Shown: positions 43,216 to 52,197 of the stretch, in pieces | Numbering within the stretch: the first letter of the stretch is position 1 | How the letters are laid out: each line of letters opens with the position of its first letter | Source: Ferrovibrio sp. | GTDB lineage: Bacteria > Pseudomonadota > Alphaproteobacteria > Ferrovibrionales > Ferrovibrionaceae | Assembly (NCBI RefSeq): GCF_025869515.1 | Contig: NZ_JAOZVR010000051.1 | Location: 1 to 64,000 of the forward strand | Reading direction: 5' to 3' | DNA length: 64,000 nt | Position numbers and translations under genes: made by a program | The notes under the pieces: model-generated | Told to the model about the DNA's origin: nothing | Seen by the model: the letters and a program-made list of their open reading frames with translations, nothing else | The model's database searches: none

Positions 43216-44541
43216 ATGCGGCTCAGCAGTTTCTTCCTGCCCGTTCTCAAGGAAAACCCCTCCGAAGCCCAGATCGTCAGCCACCGGCTGATGCTGCGCG
43301 CCGGCATGGTGCGCCAGACCGCCGCCGGCATCTATGCCTGGCTGCCGCTCGGCCATCGCGTGCTGAAGAAGATCGAGCAGATCGTGCGCGAGGAGCAGGA
43401 CAATGCCGGCGCCCAGGAACTGCTGATGCCGACCATCCAGTCGGCCGAACTGTGGCAGAAGAGCGGCCGGTATGAGGATTACGGCAAGGAGATGCTGCGC
43501 ATCACCGACCGCCACGAGCGGCCGATGCTGTATGGCCCGACCAACGAGGAAATGCTCACCGACATCATCGCGACGGAATTCAAGAGCTATCGCGACCTGC
43601 CGAAAATTCTCTACCACATCCAGTGGAAATTCCGCGACGAGGTGCGCCCGCGCTTCGGCGTCATGCGCGGCCGCGAATTCCTGATGAAGGATGCCTATTC
43701 CTTCGATCTCGACCAGGCCGCCGCACGCCGGTCCTACAACCGCATGTTCGTCGCCTACCTGCGCACCTTCGCGCGCCTGGGCCTGAAGGCGATCCCGATG
43801 CAGGCCGATACCGGGCCGATCGGCGGCGACCTCAGCCATGAATTCATCGTGCTGGCCGAGACCGGCGAAAGCGGCGTGTTCTGCGACAGGGCACTGATCG
43901 AGCGCGACGTGCTGGGCGAGGGCGTGGATTACAGCAGCGACCTGCAGCCGATCGTCGATTCCTGGACCGCCCCCTATGCGGCGACCGAGGAAAAGCACGA
44001 TGCCGCCCGCTTCGAGGCTTTGCCGAAGGAACGCCAGGTGGCGGCCCGCGGTATTGAAGTGGGCCATATCTTCTATTTCGGCACCAAGTATTCCAAGCCG
44101 ATGGGCGCGGTGGTGCAGGGTCCGGGCGGCGAGAGCATCACGCTGGAGATGGGCTCCTATGGCGTCGGCGTGTCGCGTCTGGTCGGCGGCATCATCGAGG
44201 CCAGCCATGACGAGGCCGGCATCATCTGGCCGATGAGCGTGGCGCCCTTTCATGTCGGGCTGATCAACCTGAAGGCCGGCGATGCCGACTGCGACAAAGC
44301 CAGCGACGATCTCTACGGCAAGCTGAAGGCGGCCGGGCTGGATGTGCTGCTGGATGACCGCGACGAACGCGCCGGCGCCAAATTCGCCACCATGGACCTG
44401 ATCGGTCTGCCCTGGCAGGTGACGGTCGGTCCGCGCGGCCTGAAGGCCGGCGTGGTCGAGATCAAGAACCGCGCCAGCGGCGAAAAACAGGAACTTTCGG
44501 TCGAGGCCGCGCTGAACAAGCTCGCCGCCGCTAAAGTGTAA
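43216..44541 (+). CDS. proS: Prolyl-tRNA synthetase (short alphaproteobacterial form)
   Basis: A 441-residue class II synthetase that charges tRNA-Pro. Motif 2 is visible in [27 protein letters not shown] (parts: [17 protein letters not shown] and MKDAYSFD) and motif 3 in [16 protein letters not shown]. The length fits the alphaproteobacterial type that lacks the INS editing domain, so trans-editing by a separate factor would be needed. It is followed 17 bases later by the Lol permease gene. Confidence 0.96.
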   Translation: MRLSSFFLPVLKENPSEAQIVSHRLMLRAGMVRQTAAGIYAWLPLGHRVLKKIEQIVREEQDNAGAQELLMPTIQSAELWQKSGRYEDYGKEMLRITDRHERPMLYGPTNEEMLTDIIATEFKSYRDLPKILYHIQWKFRDEVRPRFGVMRGREFLMKDAYSFDLDQAAARRSYNRMFVAYLRTFARLGLKAIPMQADTGPIGGDLSHEFIVLAETGESGVFCDRALIERDVLGEGVDYSSDLQPIVDSWTAPYAATEEKHDAARFEALPKERQVAARGIEVGHIFYFGTKYSKPMGAVVQGPGGESITLEMGSYGVGVSRLVGGIIEASHDEAGIIWPMSVAPFHVGLINLKAGDADCDKASDDLYGKLKAAGLDVLLDDRDERAGAKFATMDLIGLPWQVTVGPRGLKAGVVEIKNRASGEKQELSVEAALNKLAAAKV

Positions 44542-44558
44542 TCAGCTCCGGACATCGC

Positions 44559-45812
44559 ATGCCCTTCTTCTCGCGTTTTGAATGGATGCTCGCCCTGCGG
44601 TATTTACGGGCGCGGCGGCAGGAGGGCTTCATCTCGGTGATCGCGATCTTCAGCTTCCTCGGCATCATGCTCGGGGTGGCGACGCTGATCATCGTGATGA
44701 GCGTGATGAACGGCTTCCGCGCCGAGCTGCTCGGCCGCATCCTCGGCCTCAACGGCCACCTGACCATCCAGTCCGAATCCGCGCCGGTCATCCGCGACTT
44801 CCAGTTCGTCACCGATGCGGTGGGCCAGATGCCCGGCGTGGTGATGGCCAATCCGATCGTCGAGGGCCAGGTGATGGCCACGGCGGATCGCGGCTCGTCC
44901 GGCGCCGCCGTGCGCGGCGTGCGGCCGGAAGACCTGGCGAAAGAGAGCGCCATCGCCAAGGGTATCCGCGAGGGTTCCTTGCGCGATTTCCATGGCGACG
45001 ACGCCGCCGTGATCGGCCACCGCCTGGCGCGCAAGCTCGGCCTGCGTGTCGGCGACCAGATCACCCTGATCTCGCCGCAGACCAACGCCACGCCCTTCGG
45101 CAGCGTGCCGCGGCTGGTGCGCTACCGCGTCGCCGCCGTCTTCGATGTCGGCATGTTCGAATACGACAGCGCCTTCATCTATCTGCCCTTCGAGGCGGCG
45201 CAGACCTATTTCCGCCTGCAGAACATGGCCAGTTCGGTGGAAGTGCGGCTGGTCGATCCGCTCAAGGCCCGCGAGGCCGCCCGCGCCATCATGCAGCGGC
45301 TCGGACCCAATTACCGGCTCTACGACTGGCAGCAGGCCAATGCGCAGTTCGTCAGCGCGCTGGAGGTGGAACGCAATGTGATGTTCCTGATCCTCACCCT
45401 GATCATCGTGGTGGCGGCCTTCAATATCATTTCCAGCATGATCATGCTGGTGAAGGACAAGGGCAGGGATATCGCCATCCTGCGCACCATGGGCACGGCG
45501 CGCGGCACCATCATGCGGATATTCGTCATCGCCGGCGCCAGCATCGGCGTGCTGGGCACCGGCTCGGGCTTCGCGCTCGGCCTGGCCTTCGCGCTCAATA
45601 TCGAAAGCATCCGCCAGGCGCTGCAGGCCATGACCGGCTGGCAGCTCTTCCCGGCCGAGATCTATTTCCTCTCGCAGCTGCCGGCCAAGGTCGACAGCAC
45701 CGAGGTGGTTTACGTGGTGATCATGGGCCTGACCCTCACCCTGCTGGCCACGCTCTATCCCAGCTGGCGCGCCGCCCGCCTCGATCCGGTGGAGGCGCTG
45801 CGGTATGAGTGA
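44559..45812 (+). CDS. lolC: Lipoprotein-releasing ABC transporter permease LolC/E family
   Basis: A 417-residue inner-membrane permease with four transmembrane helices and a large periplasmic domain between helices 1 and 2. The N-terminus RFEWMLALRYLRARRQEGFI and the first helix FLGIMLGVATLIIVMSVMNG are typical. It extracts outer-membrane lipoproteins for LolA with the ATPase LolD. Only one permease gene is present here, as in alphaproteobacteria with a single LolC/E-like (LolF-type) subunit. A repeat element separates it from lolD. Confidence 0.93.
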   Translation: MPFFSRFEWMLALRYLRARRQEGFISVIAIFSFLGIMLGVATLIIVMSVMNGFRAELLGRILGLNGHLTIQSESAPVIRDFQFVTDAVGQMPGVVMANPIVEGQVMATADRGSSGAAVRGVRPEDLAKESAIAKGIREGSLRDFHGDDAAVIGHRLARKLGLRVGDQITLISPQTNATPFGSVPRLVRYRVAAVFDVGMFEYDSAFIYLPFEAAQTYFRLQNMASSVEVRLVDPLKAREAARAIMQRLGPNYRLYDWQQANAQFVSALEVERNVMFLILTLIIVVAAFNIISSMIMLVKDKGRDIAILRTMGTARGTIMRIFVIAGASIGVLGTGSGFALGLAFALNIESIRQALQAMTGWQLFPAEIYFLSQLPAKVDSTEVVYVVIMGLTLTLLATLYPSWRAARLDPVEALRYE

Positions 45813-45822
45813 GGTCAAAGTG

Positions 45823-45903
45823 AAATGGGATGCCCGGGTCAAGCCCGGGCATGACAAACACACTAAAACCGTCACTCGCGGGCTTGACCCGCGCGTCCCA
45901 TTT
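45823..45903. repeat. Inverted-repeat element between lolC/E and lolD
   Basis: The arm AAATGGGATGCCCGGGTCAA (with a GGGTCAAGCCCGGGC-type hairpin) at 45823-45855 is mirrored at 45871-45903 by an arm ending GACCCGCGCGTCCCATTT. It is a dispersed alphaproteobacterial palindromic repeat. It ends 10 bases before the lolD ATG and so replaces the usual ribosome-binding region. Confidence 0.8.
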
Positions 45904-45913
45904 GGTGCCCGTC

Positions 45914-46588
45914 ATGTCTGACGTGCTTGTCCTCGAAAACATCCAGCGCGTGTTCAGACAGGGCGGCGAGGACATCGCCGTGCTGCGCGGCGTCGATCTC
46001 AGTGTGAAGCGCGGCGAGATCGTCGCGCTGCTGGGTCCGTCCGGCTCGGGCAAGTCGACACTTCTCCATATCGCCGGCCTGCTGGAGCAGCCGTCGTCCG
46101 GCCGCATCGTCATCGGCGGGCAGGATTGCAGCGCCATGAACGACGCCGAGCGCACGCTGACCCGGCGCCACCGGATCGGCTTCGTCTACCAGTATCATCA
46201 CCTGCTGCCGGAATTCTCGGCGCTGGAAAATGCCGCCATGCCGCTGCGCGTGCGCGGGCAGGGCGCCGGTGAGGCCAAACGCACCGCCGGCGATCTGCTC
46301 ACGCATCTTGGCCTGGGCCATCGCCTCGACCACCGCCCGGCGCGGCTGTCGGGCGGCGAGCAGCAGCGCGTGGCGATTGCGCGTGCCGTGGTCGGCAAGC
46401 CGGATCTGCTGCTGGCGGACGAGCCGACCGGCAACCTGGATGAAAAGACCGCCGAGATCGTGTTCGGCGAACTGACCGGCCTGGTGCGCAACAGCGGTAT
46501 CGGCGCGCTGATCGCCACCCATAACCTGGAGCTGGCCAAACGCATGGACCGCGTGGTGACGCTGCATGAGGGCAGGCTGGCCACCTGA
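45914..46588 (+). CDS. lolD: Lipoprotein-releasing ABC transporter ATPase LolD
   Basis: A 224-residue ABC ATPase that powers lipoprotein release with the LolC/E permease. Walker A is GPSGSGKST near residues 41-49, the signature is LSGGEQQRVAIARA, and Walker B is LLLADEPTGNLD. The ATG at 45914 matches family starts (SDVLVLENIQRVF). An in-frame ATG at 45830 would read through the inverted repeat and is not favoured, and a GTG at 45905 is possible. No clear Shine-Dalgarno sequence precedes 45914. Confidence 0.95.
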   Translation: MSDVLVLENIQRVFRQGGEDIAVLRGVDLSVKRGEIVALLGPSGSGKSTLLHIAGLLEQPSSGRIVIGGQDCSAMNDAERTLTRRHRIGFVYQYHHLLPEFSALENAAMPLRVRGQGAGEAKRTAGDLLTHLGLGHRLDHRPARLSGGEQQRVAIARAVVGKPDLLLADEPTGNLDEKTAEIVFGELTGLVRNSGIGALIATHNLELAKRMDRVVTLHEGRLAT

Positions 46589-46596
46589 GTGACGGG

Positions 46597-47181
46597 TCAG
46601 CCGGCGCGCGCGCCGAGTGCCTGCATCTCTTCCAGCCAGAGCTCGCGTTGTTCCGCGCTGGCGCCGGCAATGCTGCCGTAGATCGTGTCGGCCACCGGCG
46701 CGATGCCGACGAAGCCGAGGATATTGCGCTTGAGCAGGCGCAGGCTGTGACCGCAGTAGAACCAGCGATAGGCGAAGGCCGGCATGCCCATGGTGATGAC
46801 CACATGGCCGGTGCGGCCGGCGAGGCGCTTCTCCGGAAAGCCCTTGGCGCGATAGGCGAAGGCGAAACCCGGTCGCAGCACCTGTTCGAAAAACGCCTTC
46901 AGCCTGGCCGGCATGTCGCCGAGCCAGAGCGGAAAAAACACCACCACATGCTCGGCCCAGGCCAGCGCCTCCTGCGCCTCCGCCAGTGGCGGCGGCGGGG
47001 TGCCATTTTCGAACTCGTCCTGTCCGCGCAGGAACGGAATATCCAGCGCGGCGATGTCGATGCGGCGGATGTCGTGGCCGGCCGACATGGCGCCATAGGC
47101 ATAGGCATCGGCCAGGGCACGGCCCAGCCGGGCCTGGTCAGGGTCGGGATGGCCCTGCAGAATCACGATACGGCGGTACAT
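46597..47181 (-). CDS. NAD(P)H-dependent oxidoreductase, flavodoxin fold
   Basis: A 194-residue flavoprotein of the NAD(P)H:quinone reductase/KefF type. The N-terminus RIVILQGHPDPDQARLG is the FMN-phosphate loop, HVVVFFPLWLGDMPARLKAF the central helix, and HVVITMGMPAFAY the second FMN loop. It reduces quinones or electrophiles with NAD(P)H in the cytosol; the exact substrate is unknown. It lies 52 bases downstream of the GNAT gene on the same strand and is convergent with lolD. Confidence 0.87.
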   Translation of the reverse strand: MYRRIVILQGHPDPDQARLGRALADAYAYGAMSAGHDIRRIDIAALDIPFLRGQDEFENGTPPPPLAEAQEALAWAEHVVVFFPLWLGDMPARLKAFFEQVLRPGFAFAYRAKGFPEKRLAGRTGHVVITMGMPAFAYRWFYCGHSLRLLKRNILGFVGIAPVADTIYGSIAGASAEQRELWLEEMQALGARAG

Positions 47182-47233
47182 GGTTGGCAGGCTGCACCGG
47201 CGGCCGGAGGTCCGCTTTGATCTGGGTCATGCG

Positions 47234-47761
47234 TCAGCGCCGCCGTGCCTTCCACTGCTCCCGCGTCTGGCCCCAGACCACCGTCGCCATATTGAGCGGC
47301 GCCGGCAGCCAGCCGTCGCGCAGGATGGTCGAGCCCAGCCGCTGGGCCACCTTCTGCGAGTTCACGTTCTCCGGCACGATGGTATGGATCACCTCGGTCC
47401 AGCCGAGATGGTCGAAGGCCCAGTCGATGGTGGCCGTGGCGCCTTCGGTGGCGTAGCCCTTGCCCCAGGCCTCGCGCACCAGGCCCCAGCCCACTTCGGT
47501 GCCCGGCCAGTCATGCGGCTGCCAGGGGCCGAGGCGGCCGATCCAGCGGCCGGTCGCCTTCTCGATCACCGAAAACATCGAATAGCCGTCCAGCGCCCAG
47601 TTGCCGGCCATGATGCGGATCGAGCGCCAGACCGCGGCCGGCGGCAACACGCCGCCGAGATGCTTCATGGCTTCTTCGTCGGCGGCCCAGTGACTCCAGG
47701 CGTCGAAATCCTCTTTCGCCGGCGGGCGCAGGATCAGGCGGGCGGTTTCAAGCTGGACCAT
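47234..47761 (-). CDS. GNAT-family N-acetyltransferase (RimJ/RimL type)
   Basis: A 175-residue acetyltransferase. The start LETARLILRPPAKEDFDAW is typical of RimJ/RimL-like enzymes, EVGWGLVREAWGKGYATEGA contains the acetyl-CoA loop, and NVNSQKVAQRLGSTI the last strand-helix. The ATG at 47761 was chosen because GGAG lies 8 bases upstream; the frame continues another 54 bases. The substrate is unknown. It probably shares a transcript with the flavodoxin-fold gene. Confidence 0.88.
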   Translation of the reverse strand: MVQLETARLILRPPAKEDFDAWSHWAADEEAMKHLGGVLPPAAVWRSIRIMAGNWALDGYSMFSVIEKATGRWIGRLGPWQPHDWPGTEVGWGLVREAWGKGYATEGATATIDWAFDHLGWTEVIHTIVPENVNSQKVAQRLGSTILRDGWLPAPLNMATVVWGQTREQWKARRR

Positions 47762-47852
47762 GCATTCTCTCCGGAAACGGACCGGCATCCCAATGAAAGC
47801 CGCCGCTCCGGTCAAGCCGGAGAAATGTCACCCGGACAATAATGCTGACATA

Positions 47853-47878
47853 AAAGGGCCGGAGCGATCCGGCCCTTT
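47853..47878 (-). terminator. Terminator of the TonB-receptor gene
   Basis: AAAGGGCCGGA, loop GCGA, TCCGGCCCTTT is a perfect 11-bp stem. On the minus strand it ends in TTTTA, 26 bases after the receptor stop. Confidence 0.85.
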
Positions 47879-47903
47879 CCGTCTGGCAGCCGTTTCGCGC
47901 GGC

Positions 47904-50354
47904 TCAGAAATCCACGCTGGCCGAGAGCAGGAAAGTGCGCGGCGCGCCCAGCGACAGGCTTTCGAAGCCGCGATTGGTCGAGGTCCAGTAATTGGCGTCG
48001 AACAGGTTCTCGATATTGGCGCGGATCGTCACCGGGGTGCCGCGCGTCTCCAGGCGGTAGCGCGCGCCGATATCGAAGCGCTGCCAGGACGGAATGCTCA
48101 GCGTATTGCCGGCATTGGCATATTGCGATCCGGTATGGATCATGCGGGCCGTCAGGGTCAGGTCCCGGTCGAACCAGGTGTCGTATTCGACGCCGAGATT
48201 GAGATAGGTCTCGGGCACGCCGATGGCGGCCTTGCCGTCGTTGGTGCCGCTGGCGGTCTTGGTCTGCTCGGCCTTGATATAGGTGACGCCGCCCAGGATG
48301 CGCAGGTCGTCGGTCAGGCTGCCGAAGGTGGACAGCTCGATGCCGCGATTGCGCTGCTCGCCATCGTCCGTGAAGGTGTTGTTGACGATGATGCCATTCG
48401 GCTTGCTGATCTGGAACACGCTCAGGGTGGTGGCGAAACTGCCATGGTCCAGTTTCACGCCGGCTTCATACTGCTGGGTCTTGTAGGGCGCCAGGTAGAC
48501 GCCCTTGTTGGTCAGGCCGGTGGTGTCGTTCTTTTCGCCGGGCGACAGGCCCTCGATGTAGTTGCCGTAGACCGAGACAGTCTCCCACGGCTTCACCACC
48601 AGGCCGGTCATCGGCGAGAAGGCCCGTTCGTCGAAGCTGGTGGTCTGGCCGCCGGTGGCGACGAAGTTGATCGTGTTCACCCGCTGCAGCCGGCCGCCGA
48701 CCGTCCACTGGATGCGGTCATCAAAGAAGGACAGGGTATCGGCCAGGCCGATCGACTGCAGGGTCTTCTCGCCCAGTTTGGGCGCATAGGTGCTGAAGTT
48801 GGAATGGCTGGGTTCCGTCACCGACAGCGGGTTGTAGATGTTCGATGCTGTCGTTGTGTAGGAGTTGAAGGTGTAGCCGTTCTCCAGCCGGGCGGCGTTC
48901 ACCGCCAGAGAAACATTGTGCTTCACGTCACCGGTCTCGAAATCGCCGCGCAGACCGGTTTCGCCGGCCAGCGTGTTGAACTCGGAATAAATGTAGCTGG
49001 CGCCGTTCTGGGAGGAGGAGGCGCTGTTGCCGAAATTGCCCGCCGCATCGACATAGACCGCCTGGCCGAAGGTGGTGTTGGACGAGCGCCGCGCGCCGAA
49101 GGCGGCAAAGGCGGTGACGCGGTCGGTCAGGTCGACCTCGCCGCGCACCACGCCGAACAGGTCGCGGGTTTCGGCAAAGCTCCAGGGCGCCAGAAAGCTG
49201 TCGCTGGCATCCGGGGCATTCGGGATGATGCTCAGGCCGCTCTGCAGGTTGATGAAGCCGACCGGCTGCGTGGTGTTCTGCGCCTGGTAGCCGGCATCGA
49301 GCGAGATACGCACCCGTTCGCCCCGCAGGTCGAGGCCGACGGCGCCCAGGCCGTATTCCTGGTCCACGCCATCGGTGGCGGTCTCGCCATTGCGATAGGC
49401 GCCGTTGAAGCGGAGGCCATACTGGCTGCGCTCGCCGGCCCGGCGGCCGATATCGACATGGGTACCGAAATTGGCCTCCGACATGTAACCGAAGGTCAGC
49501 CGGGTCAGCGGCTCGTCCTCGGCGCGCTTGGGCACGATGTTGATGTCGCCGCCCACCGAGCCTTCGGGCTTGATGCCGCCCAGCATGGCACTGGGGCCGC
49601 GCAGGGTCTCGACCCGCTCGGCATATTCCACGCCGGCGGTCTGGCGCGGCACGATGCCATAGAGGCCGTTGAAGGCAACGTCGTCGTTCGGCACGTCGAA
49701 GCCGCGGATCTTGTACTGGATGTCGTAGCTGCCGCGCGTGGTGGTGGTGCGTACCGACGGGTCGTTGTCCAGCACATCGGCGATGGTGCGGGCCTGCTGG
49801 TCCTGCATCGCCTTGGCGGTATAGGTCGTGGTGTTGAAGGGCGTATCCATGATGTCGCGGTTGCCGAGCAGGCCCAGCTGGCTGCCGCGCGCCACCTGGC
49901 CGCCGGCATAGGCGGGCGGCAGATTGCCGATCATGGCAGTCGACGGCACGCTGTCGCCGCGACCTTCGATGGTCACCGGCGGCAGCACGGTGGCGGCGCC
50001 GCTTTTCGGAATCTCCACCACCGTGACGCCGTTGTTGCCGGTGAAGCGGTACGTCAGTCCGGTGCCGGTCAGCAGGCGCTGCAGCGCCTGTTCGGCGGTC
50101 AACTGGCCGGTGACGGCCGTCGACTGGCGCCCGGCCAGCAGCTCGCTGCTGACCAGCAGGCGCAGGCCGGCGCGTTCGCCGAAGGCGGTCAGCGCGGCGC
50201 CGAGCGGGCCGGCCGGGATGCTGTAGCTCTGCAGGACGACCGCCTGGGCGACCTGGATATCGGCGGACTGTGCCTGAACGGCGGCAGGCGTCAGCACGGT
50301 TGAGGCCAGCAGGATCATGGCCAGACGGGCGCGCGCGCCGGAAAACTCAGTCAT
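47904..50354 (-). CDS. TonB-dependent siderophore receptor, FecA/FpvA type
   Basis: An 816-residue outer-membrane receptor. A signal peptide (ARLAMILLASTVLTPAAVQA) is followed by a signalling STN domain (SYSIPAGPLGAALTAFGERA to about residue 105), a plug domain (residues about 140-270, with MLGGIKPEGSVGGDINIVPK) and a 22-strand barrel ending in the aromatic C-terminus SASVDF. The STN domain transmits substrate binding to FecR. The ATG at 50354 starts the signal peptide; the frame is open much further upstream over fecR on a shadow reading. It is the last gene of a fecI-fecR-fecA-type unit; the ferric siderophore is unknown. Confidence 0.93.
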   Translation of the reverse strand: MTEFSGARARLAMILLASTVLTPAAVQAQSADIQVAQAVVLQSYSIPAGPLGAALTAFGERAGLRLLVSSELLAGRQSTAVTGQLTAEQALQRLLTGTGLTYRFTGNNGVTVVEIPKSGAATVLPPVTIEGRGDSVPSTAMIGNLPPAYAGGQVARGSQLGLLGNRDIMDTPFNTTTYTAKAMQDQQARTIADVLDNDPSVRTTTTRGSYDIQYKIRGFDVPNDDVAFNGLYGIVPRQTAGVEYAERVETLRGPSAMLGGIKPEGSVGGDINIVPKRAEDEPLTRLTFGYMSEANFGTHVDIGRRAGERSQYGLRFNGAYRNGETATDGVDQEYGLGAVGLDLRGERVRISLDAGYQAQNTTQPVGFINLQSGLSIIPNAPDASDSFLAPWSFAETRDLFGVVRGEVDLTDRVTAFAAFGARRSSNTTFGQAVYVDAAGNFGNSASSSQNGASYIYSEFNTLAGETGLRGDFETGDVKHNVSLAVNAARLENGYTFNSYTTTASNIYNPLSVTEPSHSNFSTYAPKLGEKTLQSIGLADTLSFFDDRIQWTVGGRLQRVNTINFVATGGQTTSFDERAFSPMTGLVVKPWETVSVYGNYIEGLSPGEKNDTTGLTNKGVYLAPYKTQQYEAGVKLDHGSFATTLSVFQISKPNGIIVNNTFTDDGEQRNRGIELSTFGSLTDDLRILGGVTYIKAEQTKTASGTNDGKAAIGVPETYLNLGVEYDTWFDRDLTLTARMIHTGSQYANAGNTLSIPSWQRFDIGARYRLETRGTPVTIRANIENLFDANYWTSTNRGFESLSLGAPRTFLLSASVDF

Positions 50355-50443
50355 TACGGAAATCCCCCAGAGGAAACTGCGACTCACTCTCAAAGGGAAA
50401 GACGCCGCACGGCCGGGACACGACAGCAGTTTTTCAAAAATTC

Positions 50444-51400
50444 TCAGTCGGCCGCCGCGATGGGCCGGATGACGGTGACCAGCGGCAGGCGCAGCACCCG
50501 CACCGGCAGGCTGGCGGCGATGGCCTCCACCAGGCCATCGCTGTCGCCGGTGGCAAACACGCCGGTGACCGGCAGCGCCCGCAGCCGCGCATCGCTGATC
50601 AGGATCAGGCCGCGGCGATAGCGCTGCATGTCGGCCACCACATCGCCCAGCGGCTGGCCGTCGAAGACCAGGCGGCCGCGCTGCCAGGCGGTCAGGCTGG
50701 CCAGATTCGCCGGCTGTGCCGTCTGCAGGCCGGTGGCGGGGCCATAGCGCAGGCTCTGGCCGCTCTGCACCGCGCGGCTGCTTCCGTCTGGGGCGCTGAC
50801 GCGCACGGCATGCTCGGTCACCGTCACCTGCACGCTGTCGTCGCGCCGGCGTACCTCGAAGGCGGTGCCCAGCGCCCGGGTGGTGGTGCCGGCGGCGATC
50901 ACCTCGAAGGGGCGGGCCGGATCGGGCGCCACCGTCACATGCAGGGCGCCGCGATGCAGGTGCAGGCGGCGATGCTCTGGCGTGATCTCGATATCCAGGC
51001 TGGTCTCGGCATCCAGCAGCAGCGCCGAGCCATCGGCCAGCGTCATCTGCCGGCGTTCGCCTGTGGCGGTGCTGATATCGCCGTCCGGCAGCAGGGCGGC
51101 CCCCAGACCGAGCAGGCCGAGGCCGACGAGCAGCAGGGCCAGCAGCGGGCGTGTGCGCCGGCGCGGGCGATGCAGGGCCGCGCCCAGGCCTTCCCACAGG
51201 CGTTCCGCACGCAATGCTGCCGACCGATGCTCGGGGCCTGCGGCCTGCCAGCTGTCATAGGCGGCCCAGTCGGCCTCGCCGGCGGTGCCGTCATGCAGGC
51301 GCACCAGCCATTCCAGCGCGGTCTCGCTCAGGGGATCGAGCGGCGCATCGAGCTGGTCGGCTGGGACGGGGGCAGAGGCGGGGCGTGCGGTCATGGGCAT
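50444..51400 (-). CDS. FecR-family anti-sigma/signal transducer
   Basis: A 318-residue inner-membrane regulator. The cytoplasmic N-terminus (residues about 20-75, ALEWLVRLHDGTAGEADWAA) is the DUF4880/FecR-type sigma-binding part, residues about 85-103 form one transmembrane helix (RPLLALLLVGLGLLGLGAAL), and the periplasmic FecR domain follows (GERRQMTLADGSALLLDAET, ALGTAFEVRR), then a short STN-like end. It relays receptor occupancy to the sigma factor encoded 52 bases upstream. The receptor gene follows after 89 bases. Confidence 0.92.
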   Translation of the reverse strand: MPMTARPASAPVPADQLDAPLDPLSETALEWLVRLHDGTAGEADWAAYDSWQAAGPEHRSAALRAERLWEGLGAALHRPRRRTRPLLALLLVGLGLLGLGAALLPDGDISTATGERRQMTLADGSALLLDAETSLDIEITPEHRRLHLHRGALHVTVAPDPARPFEVIAAGTTTRALGTAFEVRRRDDSVQVTVTEHAVRVSAPDGSSRAVQSGQSLRYGPATGLQTAQPANLASLTAWQRGRLVFDGQPLGDVVADMQRYRRGLILISDARLRALPVTGVFATGDSDGLVEAIAASLPVRVLRLPLVTVIRPIAAAD

Positions 51401-51452
51401 GGAGTCAGACGATGCTGCCGGCTGGAACGACAGCGGAAAGGATGGAGCTGGC

Positions 51453-51956
51453 TCAGCGGTCCAGTCCCAGGCGGCGCGCGCAATGGCGCAGCGCGCGCAT
51501 GATGTATTTTGTCACCATACTGGTGGAAACCTTTAATCGGCTTGCGATTTCTGCGTGGCCCATGCCGTCGAGGCGGTTCATCAGCAGGGCGCTGCGGCAG
51601 TTCGCCGGCAGTTCGTTCAGCGCCGCCTGCAGGCGGGCGAGCTGCTGCCGGCCTTCGAGATGGCGGTCGATGGTGGGGGCAGGGTCAGCCAGGGAGTCGG
51701 CCATGCTGTCGAGCCCGACATGTTCGCCACGACGGCGCTCCCTGCGGCGCAGGTCGATCACCAGGTTGCGCAGGATGCGCCAGAGGAAAAAGCGCGGCTG
51801 CTCGATGCCGAAACTGCCGGCCGGCTGGCTGGCATAGCGGAGGAAGGTGTCCTGCACCAGGTCGGCGGCCCGGTCACGGTCGCGCGTCTCGCGATAGGCG
51901 AAGCGTCGCAGCTCCAGGCTGTGTTCGCGGAACAGGGTGTCGAGATCAGTCGCCAT
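51453..51956 (-). CDS. FecI-type ECF sigma factor
   Basis: A 167-residue ECF sigma factor. Region 2 has RRFAYRETRDRDRAADLVQD and the promoter-melting helix PRFFLWRILRNLVIDLRRRE; region 4 has GMGHAEIASRLKVSTSMVTK and YIMRALRHCARRLG. It is expected to transcribe the downstream receptor gene when FecR signals iron-siderophore binding. A perfect palindrome 22 bases upstream of the start is a candidate metal-regulator site. Confidence 0.93.
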   Translation of the reverse strand: MATDLDTLFREHSLELRRFAYRETRDRDRAADLVQDTFLRYASQPAGSFGIEQPRFFLWRILRNLVIDLRRRERRRGEHVGLDSMADSLADPAPTIDRHLEGRQQLARLQAALNELPANCRSALLMNRLDGMGHAEIASRLKVSTSMVTKYIMRALRHCARRLGLDR

Positions 51957-51977
51957 GCGGCGGCAGATTAGTAATTA

Positions 51978-51992
51978 TGCGAATAATTCGCA
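51978..51992. promoter_or_regulatory. 15-bp palindrome upstream of the fecI-type gene
   Basis: TGCGAAT-A-ATTCGCA is a perfect inverted repeat, 22 bases from the sigma-factor ATG, in an AT-rich stretch. It is not a textbook Fur, Irr or RirA site, but its location suits an iron-responsive repressor. Confidence 0.5.
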
Positions 51993-52079
51993 ATAGCGTA
52001 TGAGGGCCTTGTCCGGGATAAAGTTCGCACTATGTTCCGTACCGGTTGTGCATCGACCGGAGCTGGACAAGGAGAAATC

Positions 52080-52172
52080 GAAATAAGACGGAATAAGCCG
52101 AAATAAGCCCCGGCTAAGCAGAAATAAGCCGGGAATAAGCTGGCTTAAGCCGGCAATAAACCAGCATAAGCC
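52080..52172 (+). repeat. Degenerate array of about nine 10-bp repeats (GAAATAAGCC-like)
   Basis: Units such as GAAATAAGAC, GGAATAAGCC, GAAATAAGCC, GGGAATAAGC and CAGCATAAGC follow with a period of 10 (once 11). It lies in the 241-base gap between the fecI-type gene and the Rieske gene, which otherwise holds the palindrome at 51978. The consensus agrees at 7 of 10 positions with the AAACGAAGCC units at 15747-15857. Confidence 0.8.
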
Positions 52173-52197
52173 ATTGCAGCTCAATAATAAGGCGAAA

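Noticed and set aside
45830-45913. Extended lolD start at 45830
   Set aside because: The extra 28 residues (MPGSSPGMTN and so on) are a translation of the dispersed repeat, a common misannotation, and family alignment starts at 45914.
47760-50303. Very long plus-strand open frame opposite the TonB receptor
   Set aside because: It is antisense to a clear receptor gene, is rich in Ala/Gly/His/Gln/Arg without any domain, and arises from high GC content.
50355-51197. Extension of the TonB receptor frame to 51197
   Set aside because: It is out of frame over the fecR gene; the signal peptide begins at 50354.
51975-52184. Minus-strand open frame of 69 codons across the second decamer array
   Set aside because: It is made of repeat-derived codons and lacks a ribosome site and any homologous pattern.
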